A stretch of DNA of 64,000 bases from Ustilago trichophora. Its lineage: Eukaryota; Basidiomycota; Ustilaginomycetes; Ustilaginales; Ustilaginaceae. Below the pieces are notes generated by a model. The model saw only the letters and a program-made list of their open reading frames with translations, was not told the origin of the DNA and ran no database searches. The translations under genes and the position numbers were made by a program. Shown here in pieces: positions 9,730-19,102 of the stretch. Location: the NCBI GenBank assembly GCA_900323505.1, contig OOIN01000036.1:372001-436000 (forward strand), given 5' to 3'. Each line of letters starts with the position of its first letter. The stretch's first letter is position 1.

Positions 9730-11112
9730 TTATACAAACTTGTACTCGGCAATGTTTGAACCGAACCAATCTTGGAGCATCTCGTCGTGCGATGGATGCT
9801 GGAGGACTGGTAAAGATTCGTCCCAATTTATATGCCACTTTTGTTCCTCCTCTAGCAATTTTTCGACCGTGCTCTCGTTCCAAGGGTTACGGGGAGAGTC
9901 GAAACAGTGATTGGGGGAATAGAGAAACGGATCGTCCGATTGTCGATATGGCGATTCGAGCTGGGATGAAGGTTGGTGGTTGATGAAGAGTTCTGGTTCT
10001 GAGAGATTTTCTTCTGCCGCGGTGGAGGAGGGGGGAGTGAGAAATGTCTCTTCAACAGAAGCATCACTTGCAATGATATGGGGAGAGAAAGGTTCTTGGG
10101 CAACTTTTTGAGTCTCGCCATCCCCCAATTCCTCGACTTTTTCTGGAGATATCAGGGCTCGCAATAACGTCAACGATTCTTCCGGACCAGGTTGCGGTTG
10201 GATGTGACTCGGTGATACACAATGCAGCAATGATGTAGGATTGTGGTGAGGAGGTGGTTGTTCTGACCAGGCTTGGAGCGAGAAGGCAAATAGGAGGATG
10301 TTGTGTTTGTTGGCGATGTGCAGTAGATCCGTATGATAGTCTGGGCTTTCGGAATGCGGATATTGAGGCGGCTGGACAGTCAAATGCTGCTGGTTAAGGA
10401 GTTGATTTGGGCCCTCTGGAGAGATTTGTCCATTGCAGTCCTTCATTGACATCGAGATTGGCATTGAGTCCAATGATTTTTCCATCGGCATCACCGAATC
10501 TTGACACGTCCCCACTCCCACCGAATGCCCCTTCAAAGGAGAAGTTCCTGGTTGCGACACACCACTATTACTACTGCACCACAAAGGAGAGCTCAACACG
10601 TTTATTCCCACGGTCTCCAACTGAGCTTTAGGTCTTTTAAAGCTCTTTGCCGAAGACCCACACTGTTCTTGTTGATGATGATGTTTGACGACAATGTTGA
10701 AGCGTCTAGATTTGGGTGAGACAGAAGTAGAGGCTTTACTGTGCGCTTGGTCCCAAGTGCAATCTTTGTGTTGTCGGATGCATCTTTCGCAGGACGGCGA
10801 GTCCGGGTTGGGACCAGGACATTTGCGATGGTTGCTACCTGTTTCCCCCCTCCAAAGAAAAGACAGGTTAGTAAGTGAAGAAAAAGTGCGGAAGTGCGGA
10901 AGTGCGGAAAACCACTTACGACAGACATCACAAGCACGAGCAGATCTAGATCGCTTTTTCTCCACCTTGTCTACTTCTACATCTGAGCTTGCAAAGCAAG
11001 TGGTGGAACGCTCAGATGCTTCTTCGGTCTTGATGGCGTTGGAAAGGGGAAGTTTCGGTTTTAGCTTGAGCTTCGTTGCAGGTGAATGGTATAAGTCGAT
11101 AGGTGAGAGCAT
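9730..11112 (-). CDS. Zn2Cys6 fungal transcription factor, two exons
   Basis: A fungal-specific binuclear zinc cluster regulator, 433 aa after splicing. Exons are 11112-10920 and 10838-9730; the intron (81 bp, GTAAGT at 10919, AG at 10839) interrupts the zinc cluster. After splicing the cluster is C61-x2-C64-x6-C71-x9-C81-x2-C84-x6-C91, the canonical spacing, preceded by a basic stretch (KKRSRSARA). Retaining the intron would insert residues between Cys64 and Cys71 and destroy the cluster, which strongly supports the splice call. No fungal-TF middle-homology domain is recognisable; the rest is Ser/Pro/Gln-rich with an acidic C-terminus, possibly activating. Target genes cannot be inferred. 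It is tandem with and downstream of SKP1 on the same strand only in the chromosomal sense; 695 bp separate them. Confidence 0.82.
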   Translation of the reverse strand: MLSPIDLYHSPATKLKLKPKLPLSNAIKTEEASERSTTCFASSDVEVDKVEKKRSRSARACDVCRKWFSALPHFRTFSSLTNLSFLWRGETGSNHRKCPGPNPDSPSCERCIRQHKDCTWDQAHSKASTSVSPKSRRFNIVVKHHHQQEQCGSSAKSFKRPKAQLETVGINVLSSPLWCSSNSGVSQPGTSPLKGHSVGVGTCQDSVMPMEKSLDSMPISMSMKDCNGQISPEGPNQLLNQQHLTVQPPQYPHSESPDYHTDLLHIANKHNILLFAFSLQAWSEQPPPHHNPTSLLHCVSPSHIQPQPGPEESLTLLRALISPEKVEELGDGETQKVAQEPFSPHIIASDASVEETFLTPPSSTAAEENLSEPELFINHQPSSQLESPYRQSDDPFLYSPNHCFDSPRNPWNESTVEKLLEEEQKWHINWDESLPVLQHPSHDEMLQDWFGSNIAEYKFV

Positions 11113-11807
11113 CTGAGTTGTACCGGTTCAGGATGGTTCGAGATTTTTTGCTCTACTCTGCTCTACAGTATAGTACAGTACTGAGAGAGTTGGGTTGGGC
11201 TTGATACGATGATGATGGTTGTGGTGGTAGGAAGGTGTTTGGAAGATACAGTCTCGGGATAAGAACGACGATGTCTGTAGGCCCATTTATAGGTCGCAAT
11301 GCGGAAACCAAGCTAGGACAACAATCGAACAGCCAGCCATGATGGATGACACATTTGACAGCCAACCAAGCCAAGCGTACAGCCCATGTCGAGACAGCAA
11401 CAATGTGCAAACCCATACAAGAACAGAAAAAGTGATGCTTAAAGAGGCAAGCTTTGTGTATGAAGAAGAGATGTCAACATCTATTCATTCCGCTACCCGT
11501 CGGACGAAGGAGTTGACTAATGCTGCGAAAATGAAAAGCTTAATACAGTCGCAGACTGGGGTTTGGGCGTTTTCATGCACAATGAACTGCATCGGTTGAT
11601 GAGCGTGATGACACCTTGAAACCTTGTCGCTGGAAGAAATCGTTGGAGCACAAGAACAACTACAAACGTGGACAGCTGCACAGACATGCACTCGCACAAG
11701 CTGGGATACAGTACAGTATAGTCCACTTGGAGAGGGGAATCGGGCTTGTTCTCGAACACAGTGCAAACAGATCGAATTACAGGACGCTTTACATATCTGG
11801 CTTGAGT
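11113..11807. other. Intergenic: Zn2Cys6 promoter and SKP1 3' region
   Basis: 695 bp without a supported gene. It should hold the Zn2Cys6 promoter and the SKP1 3' UTR (both genes on the minus strand). Overlapping TACAGTA-type palindromic words occur at about 11163-11183 and again at about 11706-11720. An open frame on the plus strand from 11624 has no recognisable domain and overlaps SKP1 exons, so it was not called. Confidence 0.35.
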
Positions 11808-12738
11808 TTAACGGTCTTCGGCCCATTCCTGTACAGTTCATTGTCGAGATCAAAGAAGAGAGAGATCGGCATTTTTATCAGCGTCAGCATCGAGTCGAGA
11901 GCGACGTCAAACAACTTTGCATCCTTAAGTATGTGGTAGCTGGTTACTTACGTTTTCCTTTCGAATCTGTGCCTCTTCCTCTGGAGAAAAGTCGTTCTGG
12001 ATGTTGAAGAGCTTTCGGATCTCTTCGGGTGTCTTTCCCTTGATCATGTTTGCGCTGTGAAAGCGGGATATGCATTTGGAGGAGTGTCAGTGAAAATCTA
12101 GATGTATGACGAGCTGGGCCCAACATGTAACCTAATCATGATGAAGACAACTTACACAGTCTTGCAGCCGACGTCGAGAAGAGGCTTGATGTCGAGGTAG
12201 TTGGCAGCGAGGATGATTTCAAAGAGCATCTCCTGGTCGACCTGGATGAATTTTGCGTCCCAGTCCGAGATGTCGGTGGTGCGTCTGCGCGATTCCTCGG
12301 CGTCGTCGGCGGGTGCGGGTGCGTCGCCGCGGTGGTGAGAGCAGTACTCGAGGACCTGTGGAAAGATGATACGATGATGGGTTGCAGTGTCAAGTGTTGG
12401 ATCCCGATCTCGCATTGTCTCGTATCGATCTTGGATCGGCTTACCTTCTTGAGCACGTTAGACGAAACGTTGGGGAGAGGGATGGGCTGGTCGGTGTCTC
12501 CGATGTCTGTATCCAAGGGGAAAGTGGATGTGCGATGATCAGCCAAACTTGATGCTCAAATTTTATATTGGTCCACTATGAGCAGCAGCAACAGCAAGAA
12601 AGCTAGGGGCACCGGTTGTGCTGCTGCAAACCGAGCATAAGGCTTACCTTCGAGCATCTGCTTGATGAGTACGGATCGTTCGGCGACATCGCGGTCGACA
12701 GTAAACTGCTCGTTGTCCGAGGTAGTGAGGCTGACCAT
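11808..12738 (-). CDS. SKP1: SKP1, SCF ubiquitin ligase adaptor, five exons
   Basis: Adaptor that links F-box proteins to cullin-1 in SCF ubiquitin ligases and also serves kinetochore CBF3-type and V-ATPase assembly complexes in fungi. Exons (minus strand): 12738-12648, 12506-12445, 12355-12156, 12054-11952 and 11828-11808; all introns are GT-AG and all phases fit, giving 158 aa. The N-terminal BTB/POZ-like half starts [12 protein letters not shown], with [14 protein letters not shown]; the F-box-binding half contains [35 protein letters not shown] and [15 protein letters not shown]. The last exon codes only EWAEDR and the stop, matching the invariant Skp1 C-terminus. Human SKP1 is 163 aa, so the model is complete. 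Four introns in 0.9 kb make this the most intron-dense gene here. Confidence 0.95.
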
Positions 12739-13643
12739 GATTGCAGAGGTGTGGTGTGATCGTATGAAAAAGGGGCTGCAGATGAACGAATCGGAGTGTG
12801 GTCGGCGTGTTTTGCCTGCTTAGAGGCTGTCGGAGGTGTGGTCGGAGGTGTAGTGTTGTGTGAGAAGCGATGAGGATGATGGCAGAATGGAAGGTCGGAT
12901 GTGTCGACTGAGCTTCGGTTTACAGAGTCAATGCGCATTCAGCAAAGGCGCAGCAGCAGCAACGCGCTTCTGCGGATGAAATCAAGTTGGAAGCGAGACA
13001 AAGTGGCTTGAGTGTGGAGTTGGCACGGCATTTTTGTTATGCATTCGTGATCGGCTTGGCTTCCGATCCCAATTCCCGATGATACAACCACAGATTCCAC
13101 ATCATGTCTCGTGCCGCCACACGGCTTTCAGCAGCGACACCTCACCTATTTCCTATGTCACACGGTCTGCAACGATTCTCCACGACATGTATCTAAAACA
13201 AAAAAACCTTCTCTGATTGTATGAGTTGTGCGGATGTTGAACAGCATTAGACAGAAGACAAGGTTGAACTAGTCGTACAAGCAGATAGGAACCGAAAACA
13301 TGGTTAGAAAAACAAAAAAAAAGGTGCGAACAGTAAGCAGTGTAGCATGCGATTGAAGAGAGACTTGGGAATCAGGTATATGGAGAGAGAGAAGATGCAT
13401 TGTTGAAAGCAAGGAAAAGAGTGCGTGACGTTACGTTGAGAGGCCCCGGGATTGTCCGAAAAAAAGAAAAATGAAAAATGAAGAGAAACCAGAGTGGATG
13501 ATGGTTGATGGTGGTTTGTATGCAGAGAAAGAGAAAGTCAATGAGGACAAATGCCTCTGGAAAGATAGTAAGGGACGCAGTTGATGCATGCCTTGTAAGG
13601 TTTTGGCTGGTGAATACGAGCGAAACACAAAGGTTCGGAGGTT
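12739..13643. other. Intergenic: SKP1 promoter and MTHFR 3' region
   Basis: 905 bp with no supported gene. The right part is the SKP1 promoter side only in name: SKP1 reads leftward from 12738, so 12739 onward is its upstream region, and the MTHFR stop lies at 13644. Short A-rich runs at about 13197-13205 and 13313-13321 are the only low-complexity elements seen. No TATA box, tRNA or long inverted repeat was recognised. Confidence 0.35.
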
Positions 13644-15596
13644 TTAGGCTGCGGGTGCAGATGCGGATGTGTTTCCGTTCGAAACGCCGTTGGCAAGCGA
13701 AGAAATCGAGTTGGCTATACGACCAGCGGCATCGGCGACAGACGAGCCAATACCAGAGAGAGAGCCGTTGACGGAAGAGGAAGCAGTCGGAGTGCTCAGG
13801 AAAGGTTCAAAAATCGAGTCGGCAGCCTTAAAGTCGTTGTGCACCACATTGACGAGGAAGTACTTGTTAAACATATCCTCGAGGAACTTGCGCGAGGGCG
13901 ACGTGGGCTCGTACACCTTGGCCCAGTTCCTACCAATCTCGTAAGCCTCGTCCTTCCACGCCAAGAACGAGATCGACTCGACAATGGTAGGCTGGATGAT
14001 CTCGCAGTGCGGGAAGACACCCCAAGTGACGGCGTTGGGAGCCTCCGAGTTGGTGTTGGTGCGCATGTCGCCCTGCGAGTTGACGGCGTGGTAGGTGATC
14101 TGAGGATCGGCCTCGATTCGGGCGATCAAGGCGTCGAGGTCCTCGGGCGAAACAAAGAACTCGAGGTAAGCCTTCTGATAAACATAGCCATTCTTGGGAC
14201 CCCAGCCGTGGACCTTGTCGTCGCTGCGAGCGCCGTCGACGGCGGGCTGCGAGTTGATGGTCAAGAAGCCGAGTTGGTTCATCTTGGTGAGCTTCTCGCT
14301 GATGACCGAGGTCTCTCGAGCGACCGGAGTCTCGGACCAAGGAAGCGCCTTGACCTGACCGGCGCAGAACTTTTGGAAGAGAGCCTTGACATCTTGGAGC
14401 GAAGTGGGAGTCCCCCACATCTCCTTGGCCTCTTCGTTCGAGTATCTCAACTTGACACCGTAGGCGTCGACGTCGCCGTAAGCGGGTGAGCGGGCGTCAC
14501 CCCATCGACCGTTAGGGAACTCGTCCCAGGTCTCGGTACGGTTGACGTAGCTCTTGGCGCGATTGGCCCAGAAGATGGGACGGATCTTCTCGTCACGCCT
14601 CTTGGGAGTCAGACTGGGCGTCCAGGGAAGCGGGCTGACTTGGTTGACGGAAGGGGTGAGGCCGAGGTAGTCGAGGAGCATGCGCGAACCTTTCTCGAGG
14701 TTCATGGTGTAGATGTGCAGACCGCTGATGCCGAGACCGGTGCCGACAATCTTCTTGCACATGTCACCGACAAGGCGGGTGCCGATCTCTCGCACCTTCA
14801 TGTCGTCGTCCTTGACAGGGTCGAGAGCGTCGTGGAAGTACTGGGGTACGAGGGTGCCGAAGCGAGCCGTGGCACGCTGGAAGCCACCATAGGTCTGGAT
14901 GGGCATGACACCGGGGATGATGGGGCAGGTGATACCAGCGGCTCGAACGTCCTTGACCCACTTGGCAAAGATGTCAAAGTCGTAGAACATCTGGGTGAAG
15001 ATGAAATCGGCACCGGCGTCGATCTTGTCCTTGAGACGTTCGAGCTCCTTTTCAGGACCATCGATGGCCTCGGGATGACCCTCTGGGAAACCGGCGACGG
15101 CGATGGCAAAGTAGTCGCCGTACTGCTCGCGAATGTACTCGACGAGCTCCTTTGCTCGGGTGAAGCCGGCGGCGTGAGGCTCCCATTCGGATTGGCCAGC
15201 AGGAGGGTCACCTCGAAGGGCGAGGATGTTGCGGCAGCCGAACTCCTTGGCCTCCTTGAGAGCAGTGTCGATCTTCTCGCGAGGCATGTTGGTGCAGGTG
15301 AGGTGCATGCAAGTCTCGAGGCCGATGTAGGTATGGACGGTCTTGACGAGCGAAGCAGTGAGGTCGGAGGTGCGGCCACCGGCATTCCAGGTGATGTCGA
15401 CAAACTCGGGACCGAGGTCAGCCATGCGCTCGATACGGTCGTACAAGTTGGTGAGACCCTGGGCGGTACGAGGAGGGAAGTACTCGAAACTCCACCAGAT
15501 GCGACCTTCCTTTTCGGCCTTTGCGATCTTGTTGGTGATCTTCCAGGAGGTGTCGCCCTTGGGAGGGAGGGTGGTAGCGTCGATGCCGTTCGCCAT
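13644..15596 (-). CDS. MET13: Methylenetetrahydrofolate reductase
   Basis: Reduces 5,10-methylene-THF to 5-methyl-THF, the methyl donor for methionine synthase, in the cytosol. 650 aa. The N-terminal FAD-binding TIM barrel shows SFEYFPPRT, FVDITWNAGG, CMHLTCTNM and ILALRGDPPAG; the substrate-region motif DFIFTQMFYD follows. The C-terminal regulatory domain (from about residue 340) contains PNGRWGDARSPAYG and VNSQGDMRTN, with the typical WGVFPHCEIIQPT. The FEYF and DITWNAGG words resemble yeast Met13 more than Met12, which have FEFF and TVTWGAGG; the symbol is by that resemblance. The ATG at 15596 fits conserved N-termini; the frame extends upstream to a non-conserved Ser/Thr-rich segment judged to be 5' UTR. 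A short Ser/Ala-rich tail follows the regulatory domain. Single exon. Confidence 0.94.
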   Translation of the reverse strand: MANGIDATTLPPKGDTSWKITNKIAKAEKEGRIWWSFEYFPPRTAQGLTNLYDRIERMADLGPEFVDITWNAGGRTSDLTASLVKTVHTYIGLETCMHLTCTNMPREKIDTALKEAKEFGCRNILALRGDPPAGQSEWEPHAAGFTRAKELVEYIREQYGDYFAIAVAGFPEGHPEAIDGPEKELERLKDKIDAGADFIFTQMFYDFDIFAKWVKDVRAAGITCPIIPGVMPIQTYGGFQRATARFGTLVPQYFHDALDPVKDDDMKVREIGTRLVGDMCKKIVGTGLGISGLHIYTMNLEKGSRMLLDYLGLTPSVNQVSPLPWTPSLTPKRRDEKIRPIFWANRAKSYVNRTETWDEFPNGRWGDARSPAYGDVDAYGVKLRYSNEEAKEMWGTPTSLQDVKALFQKFCAGQVKALPWSETPVARETSVISEKLTKMNQLGFLTINSQPAVDGARSDDKVHGWGPKNGYVYQKAYLEFFVSPEDLDALIARIEADPQITYHAVNSQGDMRTNTNSEAPNAVTWGVFPHCEIIQPTIVESISFLAWKDEAYEIGRNWAKVYEPTSPSRKFLEDMFNKYFLVNVVHNDFKAADSIFEPFLSTPTASSSVNGSLSGIGSSVADAAGRIANSISSLANGVSNGNTSASAPAA

Positions 15597-16633
15597 GGTT
15601 GCTGAGTTGTACGAGGGGGTAACAAGTAGGAGAATTGGTTGGGATATGGAAGCTGCGGTGATGAAGGGAGTATCCTGAATCGAGGACGACGTCAAGCTGA
15701 GATATGCAACGTGCCTATGAAATCAGAACAGTGACCCGAACACTTTAGCGTACGTGGGACGTGATGGTTGTATGCAGGGTGGCAGACGTCTTGTGTCTAC
15801 TCGTGTACAAAATGGCAGGAAGGACAAGCGATGAGATGTCGTGTATGAACGAGGATAAAGGAGGAAGGAAAGCAAGATTGAGGGGCAAGCTAAGGGTGAA
15901 TTGTTGTGAAAGAGAGAGTGGTGGCGAGGTGCCAGGCGCGGGGCGATGGCATTAGGAGAGACAGAAAGTTGAGAAGAAGACCTTCCAATTTTCTTTTTCT
16001 TATTTTTTATTTTATTTTTTTGATTGGTTCAGATCCGCCTGAAATAAAATAAAACTGTCAAAAAAAGGGTCTTTTTGTCCAAAATGAGCTGACTCGCTGC
16101 TGTGTCGGATCCACTTGTCGTTCTGATTGGAAGGCGATTGATTGAATATCTGAATCTGATCCGTGCTTTGCCATACATACACACACAGAACGTGGGGCAA
16201 AGCCGTCACTCTCCGCCATTGGCTTCTCACTCTAATGATCAGGTCATCATGACTAAGCTGCTACAATTGCTTTTCTTCGGCCACTTTGTTCACCGTGCAT
16301 ATTGCGCATCACGTTCAAGTTACCGAGCAAGCAAGCTGCTCTTGTGTCAGTGTCACTTTTACCCCACTTCCTCTTCCACAACCAACATCCCATCCCTCAT
16401 CATCGTCCACGTCGGACCCGCCTTCCTTTTGCCAGGACATCTTTTTTTTTATATATTTTGATGCCATCACTGCTACTCTGATTTGGCCTCTTTCGCGCTT
16501 TCATCTGCTTCGGTCCTCTCCCTTCCCTCCGCCAGAATTCTTCGCAAAGACATGATTCTGGTAGGGACCGAAGTCTAGATTACATTCTGCACCCTTCATC
16601 CAAGTCCCGACGGATCCCTTTCTTCGTCCGTCT
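15597..16633. promoter_or_regulatory. Divergent promoter between MTHFR and App1-like gene
   Basis: 1037 bp upstream of both genes, with no supported coding sequence. A T/A-rich block occurs at about 15987-16024 and shorter T runs at about 16442-16450. The last 150 bp before the App1-like ATG are pyrimidine-rich, as expected for a fungal leader. No TATA element or perfect CACGTG was found. Confidence 0.35.
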
Positions 16634-18733
16634 ATGAATGAAAATGCTCAAGATCCACCTTACACATCTCAGGAGCGTTCCAACATGAGTCGCTTTCGTA
16701 TTCGCAGTAGAGCCTCTTCTCTCCTCACTTCCAGCGTCGATTATCTCGCCACTCGCGACTGGCAAGCCGTTGCCGGTTCAGCACGCTCAAAGCTACCTCT
16801 GCTTTCCTCTCCATCTACCGCTTCCCCCACAGCAAGACACGCTCGCGGTCAATCCAGCCACTTTTCGTCTACCACGGCTTTACCCAGGATCAGGGATATG
16901 TCGGGTCGCGCCGGTCTCGAAAACGTCGTCCTCCTTCCAGGATGGGTCCAACGTAGGGTGGCACGTGATCGTCATCCTCAGGGATGGGCTACAATCGATG
17001 CTCCAGAGGATCTGCAAGATGGTGAAATCGAACTTCACATCTCGTTGCACGGCTTCGTTTCAAAGGTACTAGACTCTCCGAGTAGGAGCCAGAGGATTTT
17101 TAATCAAATGGCACGCCAACTGGCAGGTCTTCCCAGAATTCAACCTCAACCCCTCGCCTCCACTGTGCTCGACTCTTCCTCCTCCCCTCCTGCACCACTC
17201 GTAGAAGAGCCGCAAGAGATCGTCTATGATTCCACCATTCCTCCAGAATCCGATCATCATGGTCATGAACACGCTTCGGAAAGAATCGCTCGCAAGGTCA
17301 TCGAGAATGCAGACGATCAAACTCTGGTCCGTCTGATGGAGAATCTCAACGCCTTCCCCACCGATTCGGCCGCCGCAAACCAAGCCGCAAAGCAAGCCAA
17401 CCAAGACCCGGACGCCCTTCACACTCCCAAAAGGACCGACACGATGCTTTCGGGTGGTTCTGCACAGTGGCTCAACAGGAGTCTGGATGAGGTGACTGTG
17501 TTTCACCAGAACCTCACTCGTCGCTTGCAAGCCTACTGGGTCTATCGTTCGCCTCATAAGGATGTTCACATTGAGATATCGCCCGTCATCAACGGCGCGA
17601 TTGCCTGCGATCAACAGGGTAATCGTCTGATCATGGCATCGACTCGTTTGACAGCTGACTCGACGGGCCAGTTTGAGCATCGACTGGTTGTACCTTGGCA
17701 TATGCTTTCGGCTTTTTGTCGTCACTATGCCGATTTGCTCCAGGCTACGCCGGACGAGATCGAAGCGGTCGAAGTCAAGGCGAAGCTGCTCACCGCATCC
17801 GAGGGTTCGACAGAAACCACCCCTTCCGAATCTCCATGGCAACGCTGGACCATTCACGAGGACCACTCTCGTCGCGTTCGAGTCATCTCCGACATTGACG
17901 ACACCGTCAAGCATACCGGTGTTGTTCAAGGAGCCAAGCAGATCCTTCGAAACGTGTTTGTGCTTCCTTACCACGAGGCTGAAGTCAAAGGCATCTCATC
18001 CTGGTATCGCGCCATGATCGATCTAGGTGCTGGATTGCACTACGTCACCAATGCACCTCTTGAACTGCATAGCCTCGTACTGGACTTTCTCGAGACGGTT
18101 CGATTGCCCATCGGTCATCTTGTACTCAAGCACTATCCGAGTGGGGCACGCAGTTTGCTGTCTAGCTGGTTGGAGCCTGCGGGAGAGCGAAAGCGCGTTA
18201 ATGTGGTCAAGATTCTAGACGATTTTCGCACTTCTCAATTCATCCTCATCGGAGATAGTGGAGAATTGGATTTGGAACTCTATTGCGCATTGGCGGCTGA
18301 ACGACCTTGTCAGATTCGTGGTGTTTTCATTCGTGACGTTAGTAGTCCAGCCACTGCAGTCTATGGATCTTCCTACGCAACGAATTCGAACGACCTTTTG
18401 GTGACTAGTATCGAAGACTTGCCAAAGGCACCCAGTAGCGTTTTACAAACATCAACACGTCGTACAGCCGAACCAGCAATTTTCGACACGTCCTATCCAC
18501 CCAAACCTTCTTCCGTAGATCTCCGAGGACAAAACATCGATACAACTCGTACATCAGAACAAGAGATTCGACAAAACCAAGCTTTTCAAACACGTCTCAA
18601 AAAAGCGACTAGTATCTTGCCTCGTTCTACCGTTTTTAGACTCTTCAGGGAAGGTAAGCATGTCCAGGAACAGGCTTGTAGACTTATACGTGAACTTAGC
18701 AACGGTACCAGACCGGCTGATCGTTCGACATAG
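16634..18733 (+). CDS. APP1: App1-like Mg2+-dependent phosphatidate phosphatase (DUF2183)
   Basis: 699-aa protein whose C-terminal half is the App1 catalytic domain. The haloacid-dehalogenase-type DxDxT motif is ISDIDDTVKHTG (Asp420, Asp422, Thr424), followed by GISSWYRAM, LHYVTNAP and the FILIGDSGELDLELY loop supplying distal acidic residues. Yeast App1 dephosphorylates phosphatidic acid to diacylglycerol at cortical actin patches and links lipid metabolism to endocytosis. The N-terminal half is the App1 beta-rich region (VLLPGWVQRR, ELHISLHGFVSKV). A second in-frame ATG at 16685 begins MSRFRIRSR and is an equally good start; 16634 is used as the first. Single exon. The last 100 residues are low-complexity and unrecognised. 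Confidence 0.83.
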   Translation: MNENAQDPPYTSQERSNMSRFRIRSRASSLLTSSVDYLATRDWQAVAGSARSKLPLLSSPSTASPTARHARGQSSHFSSTTALPRIRDMSGRAGLENVVLLPGWVQRRVARDRHPQGWATIDAPEDLQDGEIELHISLHGFVSKVLDSPSRSQRIFNQMARQLAGLPRIQPQPLASTVLDSSSSPPAPLVEEPQEIVYDSTIPPESDHHGHEHASERIARKVIENADDQTLVRLMENLNAFPTDSAAANQAAKQANQDPDALHTPKRTDTMLSGGSAQWLNRSLDEVTVFHQNLTRRLQAYWVYRSPHKDVHIEISPVINGAIACDQQGNRLIMASTRLTADSTGQFEHRLVVPWHMLSAFCRHYADLLQATPDEIEAVEVKAKLLTASEGSTETTPSESPWQRWTIHEDHSRRVRVISDIDDTVKHTGVVQGAKQILRNVFVLPYHEAEVKGISSWYRAMIDLGAGLHYVTNAPLELHSLVLDFLETVRLPIGHLVLKHYPSGARSLLSSWLEPAGERKRVNVVKILDDFRTSQFILIGDSGELDLELYCALAAERPCQIRGVFIRDVSSPATAVYGSSYATNSNDLLVTSIEDLPKAPSSVLQTSTRRTAEPAIFDTSYPPKPSSVDLRGQNIDTTRTSEQEIRQNQAFQTRLKKATSILPRSTVFRLFREGKHVQEQACRLIRELSNGTRPADRST

Positions 18734-19102
18734 TACTTCGAATGGGAAACTTTCATCATCATGGACACTACAGCACTCTGCATTTGTGAATACATTGTGC
18801 AATCCAGTACGAGGTGCTTTCGGTGTGATGAGTTTTTTGCCACTCTCGTTTGAGGAGGAAAAGTTTGAGCAATTGCAAGCTGAGCTTGCAAGATTGTACC
18901 ATGTCGGGAGACTGAGACTGGGACTTTGCGAACAAGCAAAGAAAGACCATAATCGGCATACGCTCAACTTCCAAACATGATATTCCATCAAGCCAACTCA
19001 CCACACACTCACGTCTCAAGACACGAATGCTTTGATCCCTTGCACGATGCTATGCTATACAACAAGAGACTAACTTCTACAAAGTACACATTTCAGCTTC
19101 GC
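18734..19102. other. Intergenic, convergent 3' ends of App1-like and HSE1 genes
   Basis: 369 bp between convergent stops. Short open frames here on both strands have no recognisable domain. No RNA gene was seen. Confidence 0.4.

Noticed and set aside
11624..12007. 127-codon plus-strand frame
   Set aside because: Overlaps the last two SKP1 exons on the other strand and has no recognisable domain.
14640..15605. 321-codon plus-strand frame opposite MTHFR
   Set aside because: Antisense shadow of a well-supported gene.
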